A stretch of 50,694 bases of DNA from an uncultured Mediterraneibacter sp. (GTDB taxonomy: Bacteria > Bacillota > Clostridia > Lachnospirales > Lachnospiraceae), in assembly GCA_944377745.1 (NCBI GenBank), contig CALWFV010000023.1, positions 1 through 50,694 of the forward strand. Reading direction: 5' to 3'. The position numbers and the translations under genes are program-made. Shown here piece by piece: positions 34,067 through 43,170 of the stretch. The stretch's first letter is position 1; each line of letters starts with the position of its first letter. The notes under the pieces were generated by a model. That model ran no database searches. It was not told the DNA's origin and saw only the letters and a list, made by a program, of their open reading frames with translations.

Positions 34067-35428
34067 TTAGTTTCCGCTCATGTCATAAGCATCCTGGATC
34101 GACTGCATGTATTCCTGTCCTGTCATATCTCCATTGAGAAGCGGCTGAACATTCTCCTGTGCGATGCTGGAGACTTCCGCGTTCATCTTAGCTTCCCACC
34201 ATGCAAATCCTTCTGTTGATTTTGCGATCTCATCAAGGACAAGCTGTGTGTACGGATCCATATCTTCTGTAGAAGTCGTATACGTATATCCTTTTACAGT
34301 TCCCAGTTCTTCCATTGCAACATTACCCATGTTTTCAATGAAATATTTCATGAACCATGCTGTTCCTTCATCAAGTTTTGCCTTATCCATTGCAAGGATA
34401 TTTCCACAGTTCATTGAGTAGGATGTAGAAGAGCTGATCGACTCATCGTATACCGGGATATTGAAGAATCCAATTCCATCCTCGCCTGCTGTGTTCTGTG
34501 TCGGGTCTGTCAGGTTCTGTGTCAGCCAGGAGCCTGTGTAGAAGATTGCTGCCTGTCCGTTCATCAGCATGGATGCTGCTGTATTCGCGTCAACTGTTGT
34601 CACGCCTTCTCCGAAATATCCCGCATCAGCCCATGACGCCAGCTTATCCGCTGCTGCGACAAGTCCTTCGTCAGTATAAGGAATTTCTCCGTTTGCCGCC
34701 TTCGTCATCACATCGTTTCCAAGGGTCCTTACCGCATACGCGTTGATCAGACGTGTTGCAAGCCATTTGTCAGATCCGCCTGTCGCCATCGGCTGGATCC
34801 CTGCCGCGTCAAGTTTCTCAAGAGCTGCATCAAACTCATCCCATGTCGTCGGCACCTCAACTCCGGCCTTCTCGAACAATGCCTTATTGTACCAGAATCC
34901 TTCCACGTTCAGACCGAGCGGCAGATCGTAAAGATCTTCTGTTCCGGAGAGGTCTTTCATAATAGATACAGCGCTTTCACTTAATGAATCCCAGGCATCC
35001 AGCGCATCTACCAGGTCGGATACATTTGCCACCTTATCTGCATCGATAAGGGTTGTCAGAGGAGCTCCCGCCTCATATGCGAAGAGATCCGGCAGATCAT
35101 TTGAAGAAGAAAGTGTTGCGATCTTCTGTGTCAGATCATCTGCTGCAACATACTCATACTCCCAGTCGAAATTTGGATTTACATTATCTTTGTAATCCTG
35201 ACAGATCTTATTGATCAGGATTCCGTTATCGTTGTCCTCCGCCCAGATGGACAGGATCTTGATGCTCTTCTCAAGCTGCGGATCCTCTCCACTGTAGTCT
35301 ACATCCTGCCAGGCTGTGGAACTTTCGTCCGCTGCGGCTCCTGAGTCAGATGATCCGCCGCCGCATCCTGCGAGGAGTGACGCTGTCATCATTACACATA
35401 ACATCGATGCGATTATTCTTTTTTTCAT
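34067..35428 (-). CDS. Sugar ABC transporter substrate-binding lipoprotein, operon 2
   Basis: 453 residues. Signal peptide with lipobox LAGC and lipidated C22, then a Gly/Ser linker. The remainder follows family-1 sugar-binding proteins: LPDLFAYEAGA, GFWYNKALFEKAGVEVPTTWDEF, MLMNGQAAIFYTGSWL. It is first in the leftward operon and should capture the oligosaccharide broken down by the GH43, MGH-type and DUF5060-type enzymes. ATG 35428 with GGGAGG 7 bases upstream is chosen over an upstream frame extension. Confidence 0.93.
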   Translation of the reverse strand: MKKRIIASMLCVMMTASLLAGCGGGSSDSGAAADESSTAWQDVDYSGEDPQLEKSIKILSIWAEDNDNGILINKICQDYKDNVNPNFDWEYEYVAADDLTQKIATLSSSNDLPDLFAYEAGAPLTTLIDADKVANVSDLVDALDAWDSLSESAVSIMKDLSGTEDLYDLPLGLNVEGFWYNKALFEKAGVEVPTTWDEFDAALEKLDAAGIQPMATGGSDKWLATRLINAYAVRTLGNDVMTKAANGEIPYTDEGLVAAADKLASWADAGYFGEGVTTVDANTAASMLMNGQAAIFYTGSWLTQNLTDPTQNTAGEDGIGFFNIPVYDESISSSTSYSMNCGNILAMDKAKLDEGTAWFMKYFIENMGNVAMEELGTVKGYTYTTSTEDMDPYTQLVLDEIAKSTEGFAWWEAKMNAEVSSIAQENVQPLLNGDMTGQEYMQSIQDAYDMSGN

Positions 35429-35504
35429 CGGTTTTCCTCCCTTATCCTTTTCTTTCATTTGTTCTTTTTGTTTTGCGTCCCGGGATTTGCTTGTTGATTA
35501 CATC

Positions 35505-35527
35505 TTAAACATCCTACGTTTGATTTA
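35505..35527. promoter_or_regulatory. Operator-like site shared with the racemase/GH127 operon
   Basis: TAAACATCCTACGT (35506-35519) is identical over 14 bases to the left half of the near-palindrome at 43410-43433. Here it lies just downstream of the candidate operon 2 promoter, where a repressor would block elongation. Confidence 0.55.
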
Positions 35528-35543
35528 CCAGTGTGCATTTTTT

Positions 35544-35573
35544 TATATTTTGTTCAGTTTTTTATTGTTGCAA
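35544..35573 (-). promoter_or_regulatory. Candidate promoter of operon 2
   Basis: On the minus strand TTGCAA (35573-35568), 18-base spacer, AATATA (35549-35544). The leader of about 110 bases contains the shared operator-like site. The rest of the 270-base gap (35429-35698) is AT-rich with no open frame; a weak hairpin (GATCT/AGATC, about 35672-35690) may end the beta-lactamase-fold gene. Confidence 0.4.
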
Positions 35574-35698
35574 CATAAAAAAGAGGACATTTTATGCATG
35601 TTCCACAATTTCATGTCAGGAAGTTTATACAAATCGTCTCAATTCCATTTTGCAGACAATTATTCTATAAAGATCTCAGGGAATAAGATCACCTCAAA

Positions 35699-36880
35699 TT
35701 ATTCACAAATTTCATAAAGTGCATTACGTATTTTCCAGATCACATCCCAATCCTGATACGCACTGATCTGCAGGAAATACAGTATGGAAAAATTTCTGTT
35801 CAGATCAGCCATAAAATATGGACCTGTCCATCCATCCCATCCAAACTCGCCGGCGTGACCGGTTCCAGGGATCGCATCATCATTTACTAGAACACGCATT
35901 AGATAACCATATCCATACCCTCTCATTTGAGGGAAATAAACGCTTTCCGTCTGAGAGCTGTTCAGACCATTCACAGTAAATTTCCTCACTGTATCTTCTC
36001 TCAGTATCCGCCTTTCCTTCCATATCCCACCACATGCAAGCATATTCGCAAAATGACTGTAGTCTTCCATTGTAGACACCAAACCGGCTCCTGCCGATTC
36101 AAACGCCGGCGGTTCCAGGCACAACGTAAGACCAAGGTATCTTTCTTTTTCGATCTGCAGTCCTTTCTCCGTCCTCCGGTACAGCTGGGCAAATCTTCCC
36201 CTCTTTTCTTCGGGAACATAGAATCCGGTATCATACATCTCCAAAGGATCAAAAATATACTTTTTAAAAAGATCGCTCAGCCGCAATCCTGACACTTCCT
36301 CCAGGATTGCTCCCAGCACATCTGCCGAGAATCCATAATTCCATGCTTTCCCCGGCTGAAAAATCAAAGGGCATTCCGCCATCCTCCTGACCACTTCTCT
36401 CGTAGAATGGGGTGTGCCAATCTTTCCCCCTTCTTTGAGTCCTTCCATGATATCATCCATTTCTTTCTGTACTCCCTGACTTCCCGGATAAACGATCCCT
36501 GAAGTCATATTCAGAAGATGACTTATCCTGATGGTGTCAGCAGGCTCCAATCGTCCATCCGGTCTCCTGACTTTCATCATTCCATACTCCGGAAAATATT
36601 CACGGACAGGAGTGTTCAAATCCAGTCTTCCCTCTTCCACAAGACACATTGCCGCAGCAGCAGTTACTGGTTTTGTCATGGAATAAACCCTGTAGATCGT
36701 ATCTGGTCCTGTATCTGATCCAAGTTCAACATCTGCCTTTCCGCAACATACGTGAACAAGTTTTTTTCCACGAAGAAAGCAGGCTGCCTGACCGCCTGCA
36801 ATCTTTTCTTCTTTTATTTCGTGTTGTAAAATCCCTTTAATTCTGTTCGTTATTCTCTGTATCTTTCTTTCATTCATCAT
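35699..36880 (-). CDS. Serine beta-lactamase-fold hydrolase (class C-like esterase/peptidase)
   Basis: 393 residues with no signal peptide. S67-M-T-K70 is the SXXK active site, Y182 in WNYGFSADVLG takes the place of the YXN tyrosine, and GHAGEFGWDG near the C-terminus replaces the KTG box. Without export it is unlikely to be an antibiotic-resistance enzyme; relatives include esterases and D-aminopeptidases, so removal of acyl groups from imported glycans is plausible (inference). It overlaps the GH42 gene by 11 bases and is the last gene of operon 3. Confidence 0.85.
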   Translation of the reverse strand: MMNERKIQRITNRIKGILQHEIKEEKIAGGQAACFLRGKKLVHVCCGKADVELGSDTGPDTIYRVYSMTKPVTAAAAMCLVEEGRLDLNTPVREYFPEYGMMKVRRPDGRLEPADTIRISHLLNMTSGIVYPGSQGVQKEMDDIMEGLKEGGKIGTPHSTREVVRRMAECPLIFQPGKAWNYGFSADVLGAILEEVSGLRLSDLFKKYIFDPLEMYDTGFYVPEEKRGRFAQLYRRTEKGLQIEKERYLGLTLCLEPPAFESAGAGLVSTMEDYSHFANMLACGGIWKERRILREDTVRKFTVNGLNSSQTESVYFPQMRGYGYGYLMRVLVNDDAIPGTGHAGEFGWDGWTGPYFMADLNRNFSILYFLQISAYQDWDVIWKIRNALYEICE

Positions 36881-38900
36881 CCGCCTCGCAGGGTGCCAAA
36901 ATAAGCACCTCTCTTTTCCCCATAGTAATTCTTCCTGTCAATGTTTTACCTGTCAGCAGATCATAAAATGCTCTGTCATCCAAATTTACAATGGTATCTT
37001 CCTCTGCATGATTGATAAGAAATACTGTCGTACCTTTCTCATTCTCACGAACGCAGACTTCAATATTATCCTCTGCATCAATATAAGGAACAATACCGTT
37101 ATTCTCACAAATTTGATCTGTAAACTTTCTCAGAAAAGCCGCTTCCGGGCATGTACCGATATAATATGCCTTTCCCTTTCCATATTCATTCACTGTCATA
37201 CAGGGACTGCCCTCGTAGAAATCCTTTCCATAGACAGCCAGAGTCTTCGCTGATTCCGTATGTATCTGATCACATAAAAAGCCGCATACATACGTACCAT
37301 TCACTCCCTTCCATTCCCGGATCACCATCTGATTTGTCTCATCAGGATACATTGCATCTGTCTCTTCAACCCATATTCCAAGCATTTTCCTCAATTTTCC
37401 CGGATAGGCTCCGAATATGCACCTGTCATTTTCGTCTGCAAGTCCGCTCATATATGTAGTAATCAGCGTTCCGCCACATTTTACAAATTTCTCTAGTCTC
37501 TCAGCTACCCCTTCTTTCATCATATACAGAAGCGGAGCCACAATAACGCGGTACTTTCCAAAATCCGATGTCACTTTCAAAATATCCACGGAAATATGAT
37601 TTTCAAAAAATGCTTTATAATAATGGTGTACCTGATTCAGATAGTCCATATCCTGAGTAGGACCGCTGCACAGTTCCAGCACCCACCAGTTATCCCAATC
37701 GAAAAGGATTCCCACTTTTGCCGGAACTCTTGCTCCCAGAACCCGGTCTCCCAGACCTTTCAGTTCTTTTCCGATCTGACTGATCTCTCGGAATATCCTG
37801 GTATCATCCCTGTCAGCATGTGAGATTACAGCCCCGTGAAATTTTTCCTGTCCTCCTACAGACTGTCTCATCTGAAAAAACAGGCATGCATCTGCCCCGT
37901 GCCCGATTCCCTGATAAGCGATCGTCCGCACCTGCCCCGGACGCTTTATTTTATTATAAGGCTGCCAGTTTTGCTGATTTGGGGATTGTTCTGCAATGAT
38001 ATACGATTTCCCATCTTTCAGCGCCCTCATAATGTCATGCTTCATTGCCGGAAAACTAGGGTCGTCTTTCGGAGACGGATAATTATCCCAGGCCGCATAA
38101 TCCATAACCTCTGTCATTTCAAACTGATTCAGCTTTTTTATGAACCCGGATATGTTGCTGAATACTGGAATCTCAGGGGTATATTTTCTCAGCACACTGG
38201 CTTCATTCAAAAAACATTCTTTCGTTGAATCGGTCATAAACCTCATATAATCCAATTGCACTGCAGGGAAAAAACGATAATCGTCATTTTTCTCTGTCGG
38301 AAGATAAATTTCATCAAATGAATACACTGTTCTGCCCCAAAATGCAGTATTCCACTTCTCATTTAAATTATCTGTCGTTCCATATCTTCTTTTCAGCCAT
38401 TCTCGAAATTTTTTCTGGCAATTATCACAATAACAATATGTTCCATACTCATTTGCAACATGCCAGCCTAACAATCCCGGATAATCCTTGTAGCGTTTCG
38501 CCATCGCTTCCGCAATAGCAGCCGCACGTTCCCTGTATTTTTCACTGTTAACGCAGAAAAAAACTCTCATTCCATGGGTTCTCTTTCTCCCGGCAATATC
38601 CACCGGAAGCACTTCCGGATATTTTCTGGACATCCACGCCGGCTGTGCCGTTGTAGGCGTCGCCAAAAAAACATAAATCCTGTTCTTCCACAGCTTATCC
38701 AGGATTCTATCCAACCATTCGAAGCTGTACACACCTTCTTCCGGTTCAAGTTTTGCCCACGAGAAAACCGGAAGCGTCACCAGATTTATCCCCGCTTTTT
38801 TAAAAAGTTCCATATCCCGGTCGATTGTCTTATCGTCCCACTGATCTGGATTATAGTCACCTCCATACAGAATAAAAGGAACTTTTAAATTATTTTCCAT
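36870..38900 (-). CDS. GH42 beta-galactosidase
   Basis: 676 residues without signal peptide. FILYGGDYNPDQW opens the barrel; N150-E151 (HVANEYG) is the acid/base pair and E304 (YIIAEQSPNQQNW) the nucleophile. C116, C156, C158 and C161 match the zinc cluster of GH42. A trimerisation region and C-terminal beta domain follow. The family also includes alpha-L-arabinopyranosidases. It probably removes terminal galactose from oligosaccharides imported by the operon 3 transporter and is transcribed with the LacI gene just upstream. Confidence 0.93.
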   Translation of the reverse strand: MENNLKVPFILYGGDYNPDQWDDKTIDRDMELFKKAGINLVTLPVFSWAKLEPEEGVYSFEWLDRILDKLWKNRIYVFLATPTTAQPAWMSRKYPEVLPVDIAGRKRTHGMRVFFCVNSEKYRERAAAIAEAMAKRYKDYPGLLGWHVANEYGTYCYCDNCQKKFREWLKRRYGTTDNLNEKWNTAFWGRTVYSFDEIYLPTEKNDDYRFFPAVQLDYMRFMTDSTKECFLNEASVLRKYTPEIPVFSNISGFIKKLNQFEMTEVMDYAAWDNYPSPKDDPSFPAMKHDIMRALKDGKSYIIAEQSPNQQNWQPYNKIKRPGQVRTIAYQGIGHGADACLFFQMRQSVGGQEKFHGAVISHADRDDTRIFREISQIGKELKGLGDRVLGARVPAKVGILFDWDNWWVLELCSGPTQDMDYLNQVHHYYKAFFENHISVDILKVTSDFGKYRVIVAPLLYMMKEGVAERLEKFVKCGGTLITTYMSGLADENDRCIFGAYPGKLRKMLGIWVEETDAMYPDETNQMVIREWKGVNGTYVCGFLCDQIHTESAKTLAVYGKDFYEGSPCMTVNEYGKGKAYYIGTCPEAAFLRKFTDQICENNGIVPYIDAEDNIEVCVRENEKGTTVFLINHAEEDTIVNLDDRAFYDLLTGKTLTGRITMGKREVLILAPCEADDE

Positions 38901-38911
38901 ACTCTGTTCTC

Positions 38912-39931
38912 CTATTCTAATCGTTTCACACTTTGTCTGACGATCAGAGATGCGGATACTTCCATCTTCAGATTTCCTTCCCCTTCTTCCTCCATTTTGT
39001 CTATCAAAAGATTTACTGCCACAATTCCCATTTTTTTCTTCTGAACCTGTATTGTTGTAAGAGGCGGATCCAGAATTTCAGACAAGGGCATATTATCAAA
39101 ACCAATCACAGAAATATCCTCCGGAATCCTGTATCCCAGTCTCTTAAGAGACTGAATCGCAGAAATTGCAAGGATATCGTTATCTGCAAAAAATGCAGTC
39201 GGCATTTCTTTCAATGATTCCAGTCTTTTCTGGGTTTCTTCCTGAAGTGAATCCCCACCATTTGTATCAAACTCCAGGATATACTTTTTTTCTATCGGTA
39301 TATTAAGGCGTTCCATCGCTATAAAAAACCCAAAATATCTATCCCTGAAATTATTTGCATTCTGTGTAATATGAAAATATCCGATCCTTCTGTGTCCCAT
39401 TTCCTTTAAAAAGGAAACAGCCTCAAAAACACCCTGTTCATTATTAATCGTCACACTGTCATATTTCTTTGTTCCAATATAGTTGTCCAGTACTACCAGT
39501 GGCATATCAAGCTCCATAAATGCATCCAGCTGATTTTCGTTCATTTCTGTTGCAAGCAAAATCACTCCATCAGCTTTGATTCCACGGATCCTCAACAATT
39601 CATCCTGAAAAGACTGCTGATCCATATAACTGATCATCAGCTGAAAGTCTCTTTTTTTCGCCTGACTTTCCACACCTTCAATTATTTCTGAAAACAGCTG
39701 TGAAAATCTCTGGGCACCATCCCCCTGAGTCGCATTTTTTCTATACACCACGAACAGGATAGTCTTCTTCTGACCTCCTCTGCCGCTGAACATATCCTCA
39801 CAGCCCAGCTCAATCACTGCTTTTCTGACCTTTTCTCTGGTTGCTTCGCTGATTCCCGGACGATTGTTTAAGACAAGTGAAACCGTAGCCGGTGAAAGAT
39901 TTAGTTTCTGTGCCAGTTCCTTTACTTTCAT
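38912..39931 (-). CDS. LacI-family transcriptional repressor
   Basis: 339 residues. Helix-turn-helix at 1-25 (MKVKELAQKLNLSPATVSLVLNNRPGIS) with the hinge region, then a periplasmic-binding-type effector domain (KTILFVVYRK, DGVILLATEM, SVIGFDNMPLSEILDPPLTTI). ATG 39931 with an upstream GGGGGA is preferred to TTG 39934. It has its own promoter with an operator-like repeat also found at the promoter of operon 3, which suggests autoregulation and control of importer, GH42 and esterase genes. Confidence 0.94.
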   Translation of the reverse strand: MKVKELAQKLNLSPATVSLVLNNRPGISEATREKVRKAVIELGCEDMFSGRGGQKKTILFVVYRKNATQGDGAQRFSQLFSEIIEGVESQAKKRDFQLMISYMDQQSFQDELLRIRGIKADGVILLATEMNENQLDAFMELDMPLVVLDNYIGTKKYDSVTINNEQGVFEAVSFLKEMGHRRIGYFHITQNANNFRDRYFGFFIAMERLNIPIEKKYILEFDTNGGDSLQEETQKRLESLKEMPTAFFADNDILAISAIQSLKRLGYRIPEDISVIGFDNMPLSEILDPPLTTIQVQKKKMGIVAVNLLIDKMEEEGEGNLKMEVSASLIVRQSVKRLE

Positions 39932-39955
39932 CAATCTTCATCCCCCGTCTAAAAT

Positions 39956-40001
39956 TTTATAAATCTTTATAAATTATCTAATACCCGGTTTCAAATGTCA
40001 A
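39956..40001 (-). promoter_or_regulatory. Promoter and operator of the LacI gene
   Basis: On the minus strand TTGACA (40001-39996), 17-base spacer, GATAAT (39978-39973). It is followed by TTTATAAAGATTTATAAA (39973-39956), two TTTATAAA units, covering the start site. AAAGATTTATAAA recurs at the operon 3 promoter. Confidence 0.75.
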
Positions 40002-40018
40002 TAAATCCCTGCAATATT

Positions 40019-40825
40019 TTACTTCACTGATCCCACCATTCCTTCTACAAATGCCTTTTGAAGCAGGAAAAAGACAAGTACTGTCGGAAGAGTTGAGATA
40101 ATGATGCCTACCATAACCATTCCATAATCCGGAGTAAATCCCGCCGCCAGATTTGAAACGGCAAGCGGAAGAGAAAATTTATCTGTACTCTGCAGTGCGA
40201 TCAAAGGCCACATATAGTTATTCCAGCTCGCCATAAACGCAAAGATTCCCGCAGCAGCATAAGTCGATTTCATCATAGGCATATATATTCTGAAAAAAAT
40301 CCCGTATTCTCCAAGACCATCAACCCTGGCCGCCTGTATTGTTTCCAGCGGAAATGCATGTGTATTCTGCTTAAAAAAGAAGATCAGAAACGGCGTACCG
40401 ATCGCAGGAAGAATAATAGAACCGAAGCTGTTAAGGAGCCCCAGATTGGAAAACATTCGGAACATCGGAATGATCTTTGCCGCAAAAGGAACCATCATTG
40501 ATGCGATCAGCGCCAGAAACAGAATATTTTTTACTTTTCCCGGGAAAATCACAAAAGCATATCCCGCTATTGAACATATAAGAAGAGACAATACTGTGAT
40601 TACAATTGCCAGAAATGCCGAATTCATAAATGCCCTCAAAATATCCGCATTCTGAAACGCATTTCTTACATTAATTAACAGGGCATTTCCAAAAGTAAGC
40701 TTGCCCATTGTAATATCCTTCGAAACATTTGTCGCGCTCACGATCATCCAGTAAAACGGGAAAATGCAGATAAGCGAAAACAAGATTAAAAACGCGTGTT
40801 TAAATAATGACTTTATCCTTCTCAT
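40019..40825 (-). CDS. Sugar ABC transporter permease (MalG type), operon 3
   Basis: 268 residues with six transmembrane segments. The EAA loop reads ETIQAARVDGLGEYGIFFRI followed by MPMMKS, and the C-terminus ends FVEGMVGSVK. It starts inside the companion permease stop by an ATGA overlap, so both are made together. The AT-rich gap after it contains the LacI promoter. Confidence 0.92.
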   Translation of the reverse strand: MRRIKSLFKHAFLILFSLICIFPFYWMIVSATNVSKDITMGKLTFGNALLINVRNAFQNADILRAFMNSAFLAIVITVLSLLICSIAGYAFVIFPGKVKNILFLALIASMMVPFAAKIIPMFRMFSNLGLLNSFGSIILPAIGTPFLIFFFKQNTHAFPLETIQAARVDGLGEYGIFFRIYMPMMKSTYAAAGIFAFMASWNNYMWPLIALQSTDKFSLPLAVSNLAAGFTPDYGMVMVGIIISTLPTVLVFFLLQKAFVEGMVGSVK

Positions 40826-41700
40826 TCTTTTTCACCTGTTATCCCTTTCTGAATTATCGTTAATATGATAATCAAAACAAATACTACATATGAAACCGCC
40901 GCGGCATATCCGTAACTCGGCACATAAGTAAATGACAGATCATAAATATATTCTGATATTGTCCTGGTTGCATCTCCCGGACCTCCATTTGTCAGGTTGA
41001 CCACCTCATCAAACAACTGAAGCGTATTAGTCAGTGCCATAATGCTTGTCAAAAATATGATTGGTTTGAGCAGCGGCATCGTAATGCGGAAAAAGGACTG
41101 GAAGAAACTGCATCCGTCCATTTTTGCCGCTTCATAGATTGACGAATCGATGTTCTGCATTGCGGACAGGTAAAAGATCATATAATACCCTGTATATCTC
41201 CAGATCAGGGCAAAAATTATAACAACCTTAGCCCAGTTTTTGTCCAGTACAAACGGAATCGCGTCATCAATCAGATGCAATTTCAACAGCATCTGGTTAA
41301 CAATTCCGTCTACCGCAAAAATGTTTTTAAAAAGAATAGCATAAGATACCATGGATGTGACACAAGGAAGGAAAATGCATGTTCTGTATATACCTCTTCC
41401 TTTTAATTTGCTGTCATTCAGCAGTACCGAGATCAGCAGTGCAAGCAGCAGCATTACCGGTATCTGCACCACTGCATATAAAAGAGTATTTCCAAGTGTC
41501 GTCCAGAAGGTGGAATCCTGGAGCATCCTGATATAGTTTGCAACCCCTGAAAAGCTTAAATTTGCGCCTTTTCCTGTCTGAAGCGAAAGGAAAAACGCCT
41601 GAATCATCGGTATATAGCTGAATACAAGGACAAATATCGCCGCAACAGTCACCATTGACCAACCCGTCAGTGCCGTCTTTGTCTTTCCTTTTAAGCTCAT
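40822..41700 (-). CDS. Sugar ABC transporter permease (UgpA/MalF type), operon 3
   Basis: 292 residues with six transmembrane segments (first: WSMVTVAAIFVLVFSYIPMI). The EAA loop reads SSIYEAAKMDGCSFFQSFFRI followed by TMPLLKP. AAAGGAG precedes the ATG. It follows the lipoprotein gene after an 80-base gap occupied by a strong hairpin. Confidence 0.92.
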   Translation of the reverse strand: MSLKGKTKTALTGWSMVTVAAIFVLVFSYIPMIQAFFLSLQTGKGANLSFSGVANYIRMLQDSTFWTTLGNTLLYAVVQIPVMLLLALLISVLLNDSKLKGRGIYRTCIFLPCVTSMVSYAILFKNIFAVDGIVNQMLLKLHLIDDAIPFVLDKNWAKVVIIFALIWRYTGYYMIFYLSAMQNIDSSIYEAAKMDGCSFFQSFFRITMPLLKPIIFLTSIMALTNTLQLFDEVVNLTNGGPGDATRTISEYIYDLSFTYVPSYGYAAAVSYVVFVLIIILTIIQKGITGEKE

Positions 41701-41727
41701 ATGATTCTCCTTTTCGACTGAATAAAT

Positions 41728-41766
41728 CCGGGAGGAATCCCTTTATAGCAGCACCATTCCTCCCGG
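41728..41766 (-). terminator. 11-bp hairpin after the operon 3 lipoprotein gene
   Basis: On the minus strand CCGGGAGGAAT (41766-41756) pairs perfectly with ATTCCTCCCGG (41738-41728), followed by ATTTATT. As in operon 2 it separates lipoprotein from permeases and probably raises the lipoprotein share. Confidence 0.7.
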
Positions 41767-41780
41767 TTTCACAATTTTAT

Positions 41781-43088
41781 TTACTGTATAGACTGTTCGA
41801 ATTGCTGTTCGGCATCCTGAAGATTTTCTGTCAGATCTCCGCCTTCAAGGATAGACGGTGTAACACCAAGAAGAGCTGACTGTGCTTCTGCAGAAAACGC
41901 TCCGGTATCGACAGCCGGAATCTTACTCATCCAGTCCGCCAGAAGTTTGTTTACCTGCTGTCCGCCAAAGAACTCAAATTCCTGATCATACGCTTCGACA
42001 TCTGATGCCGGAAGATATGTTCCGATGATACTTTTTTCAGACAAAAGCGTATTATACAATTCTGTGCTTCCGCCAAAGGTCTTTGAAAGGAAATCAGCTG
42101 CAAGTTCAGAATTTTTACTGTTCTTTAATACAAACCAGCTTGATCCTCCCTGATTTGAGTAATGAGTCGCTCCCTCTGTACTCATCTTCGGAACAGGAGC
42201 GATCTTCCATTTTCCGCTCTGATCCTCTGACTGGATGATCGTAGATGTCATCCAGCACCCTCTGAGAACGCATGCGACATCTCCGCCATTTACAGCACCT
42301 GCAAATTCGGTCCAGTCACTCACAACCTTGGTAAAGTCCGAATCATTTAATCTGCAGAAGATATCGTAACACTCTTTTAATGCAGCGTTATCTGCAAAAT
42401 CTGCGTTCCCTTCTGCATCAGTAAACCATTTTCCGGTCGACTGGAGCATAATCTGAAACTCTGCAATATCATTTGGATTGAATGTCTGAAGCATATGTCC
42501 CTTTTCTTTCAGTTTCTCCCCAAGTTCCAGATATTGATCCCAGGTAAGATCCTGCATCATTTCATCTGTATAGCCAATCTCACTCAGATAATCCGTCCGA
42601 TAATAAAGCGCTGCGACTCCACTGTCAAACGGTACCCCATATGTGACTCCGTCATAACTGACAGCCGCTGTCTTATACTCGGCAAAATCATCATAGTTGA
42701 TCACGTCTTCCATCGGTCGAAACGCATCTGGATAGGACATCAGATAGCCCTGCGCATTCAGATCGCTGATAAGAACGATATCCGGAAGATCATCTGTCAC
42801 ACCTGATGCAAGCACTGTGTGCAGTTTTGTAAGGCAATCATCTTTCGCCATCTCAACAAAGTTAATCTTAACACCATCACCATAAACTTTCTGCGCTTCC
42901 TCAAGAGCATAGCCGTTCATATTTTTATCCCAGCCCCATACAGTGATCTCATTATCTTCGCTCTTTCCCGCCTCCGATGTCTGTTCATCCTGAGCGGCCG
43001 AATCTGAAGCTGCCCCGCTTCCGCACCCCGCCAGCACAGAGGCCGCCATCACACCCGCCAGTAAGGATGCCAAAATTTTCTTTTTCAT
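41781..43088 (-). CDS. Sugar ABC transporter substrate-binding lipoprotein, operon 3
   Basis: 435 residues. Signal peptide with lipobox LAGC and lipidated C22, followed by a Ser/Ala/Glu/Asp-rich linker to about residue 48. Typical family-1 features include ITVWGWDKNMNGYALE, LPDIVLISDLNAQGYL and VACVLRGCWMTSTI. First gene of operon 3, serving the permeases at 40019-41700, with GH42 and the beta-lactamase-fold hydrolase acting on what is imported. AAGGAGG precedes the ATG. Confidence 0.93.
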   Translation of the reverse strand: MKKKILASLLAGVMAASVLAGCGSGAASDSAAQDEQTSEAGKSEDNEITVWGWDKNMNGYALEEAQKVYGDGVKINFVEMAKDDCLTKLHTVLASGVTDDLPDIVLISDLNAQGYLMSYPDAFRPMEDVINYDDFAEYKTAAVSYDGVTYGVPFDSGVAALYYRTDYLSEIGYTDEMMQDLTWDQYLELGEKLKEKGHMLQTFNPNDIAEFQIMLQSTGKWFTDAEGNADFADNAALKECYDIFCRLNDSDFTKVVSDWTEFAGAVNGGDVACVLRGCWMTSTIIQSEDQSGKWKIAPVPKMSTEGATHYSNQGGSSWFVLKNSKNSELAADFLSKTFGGSTELYNTLLSEKSIIGTYLPASDVEAYDQEFEFFGGQQVNKLLADWMSKIPAVDTGAFSAEAQSALLGVTPSILEGGDLTENLQDAEQQFEQSIQ

Positions 43089-43120
43089 TTCATGTCCTCC
43101 TTTTTAAATTTGGTTTTAAA

Positions 43121-43170
43121 AATTTATAAATCTTTTAACAAAATAATATTCCATTTTTCCAGATTGTCAA
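43121..43170 (-). promoter_or_regulatory. Promoter and LacI-type operator of operon 3
   Basis: On the minus strand TTGACA (43170-43165), 16-base spacer, TATTAT (43148-43143). AAAGATTTATAAATTTTTA (starting at 43135) follows over the start site and matches the site at the LacI gene promoter. AAGGAGG and the lipoprotein ATG follow. Confidence 0.75.

Noticed and set aside
35429-35698. Small gene in the gap upstream of operon 2
   Set aside because: The AT-rich frames there have no ribosome site and overlap the promoter and operator-like motif.
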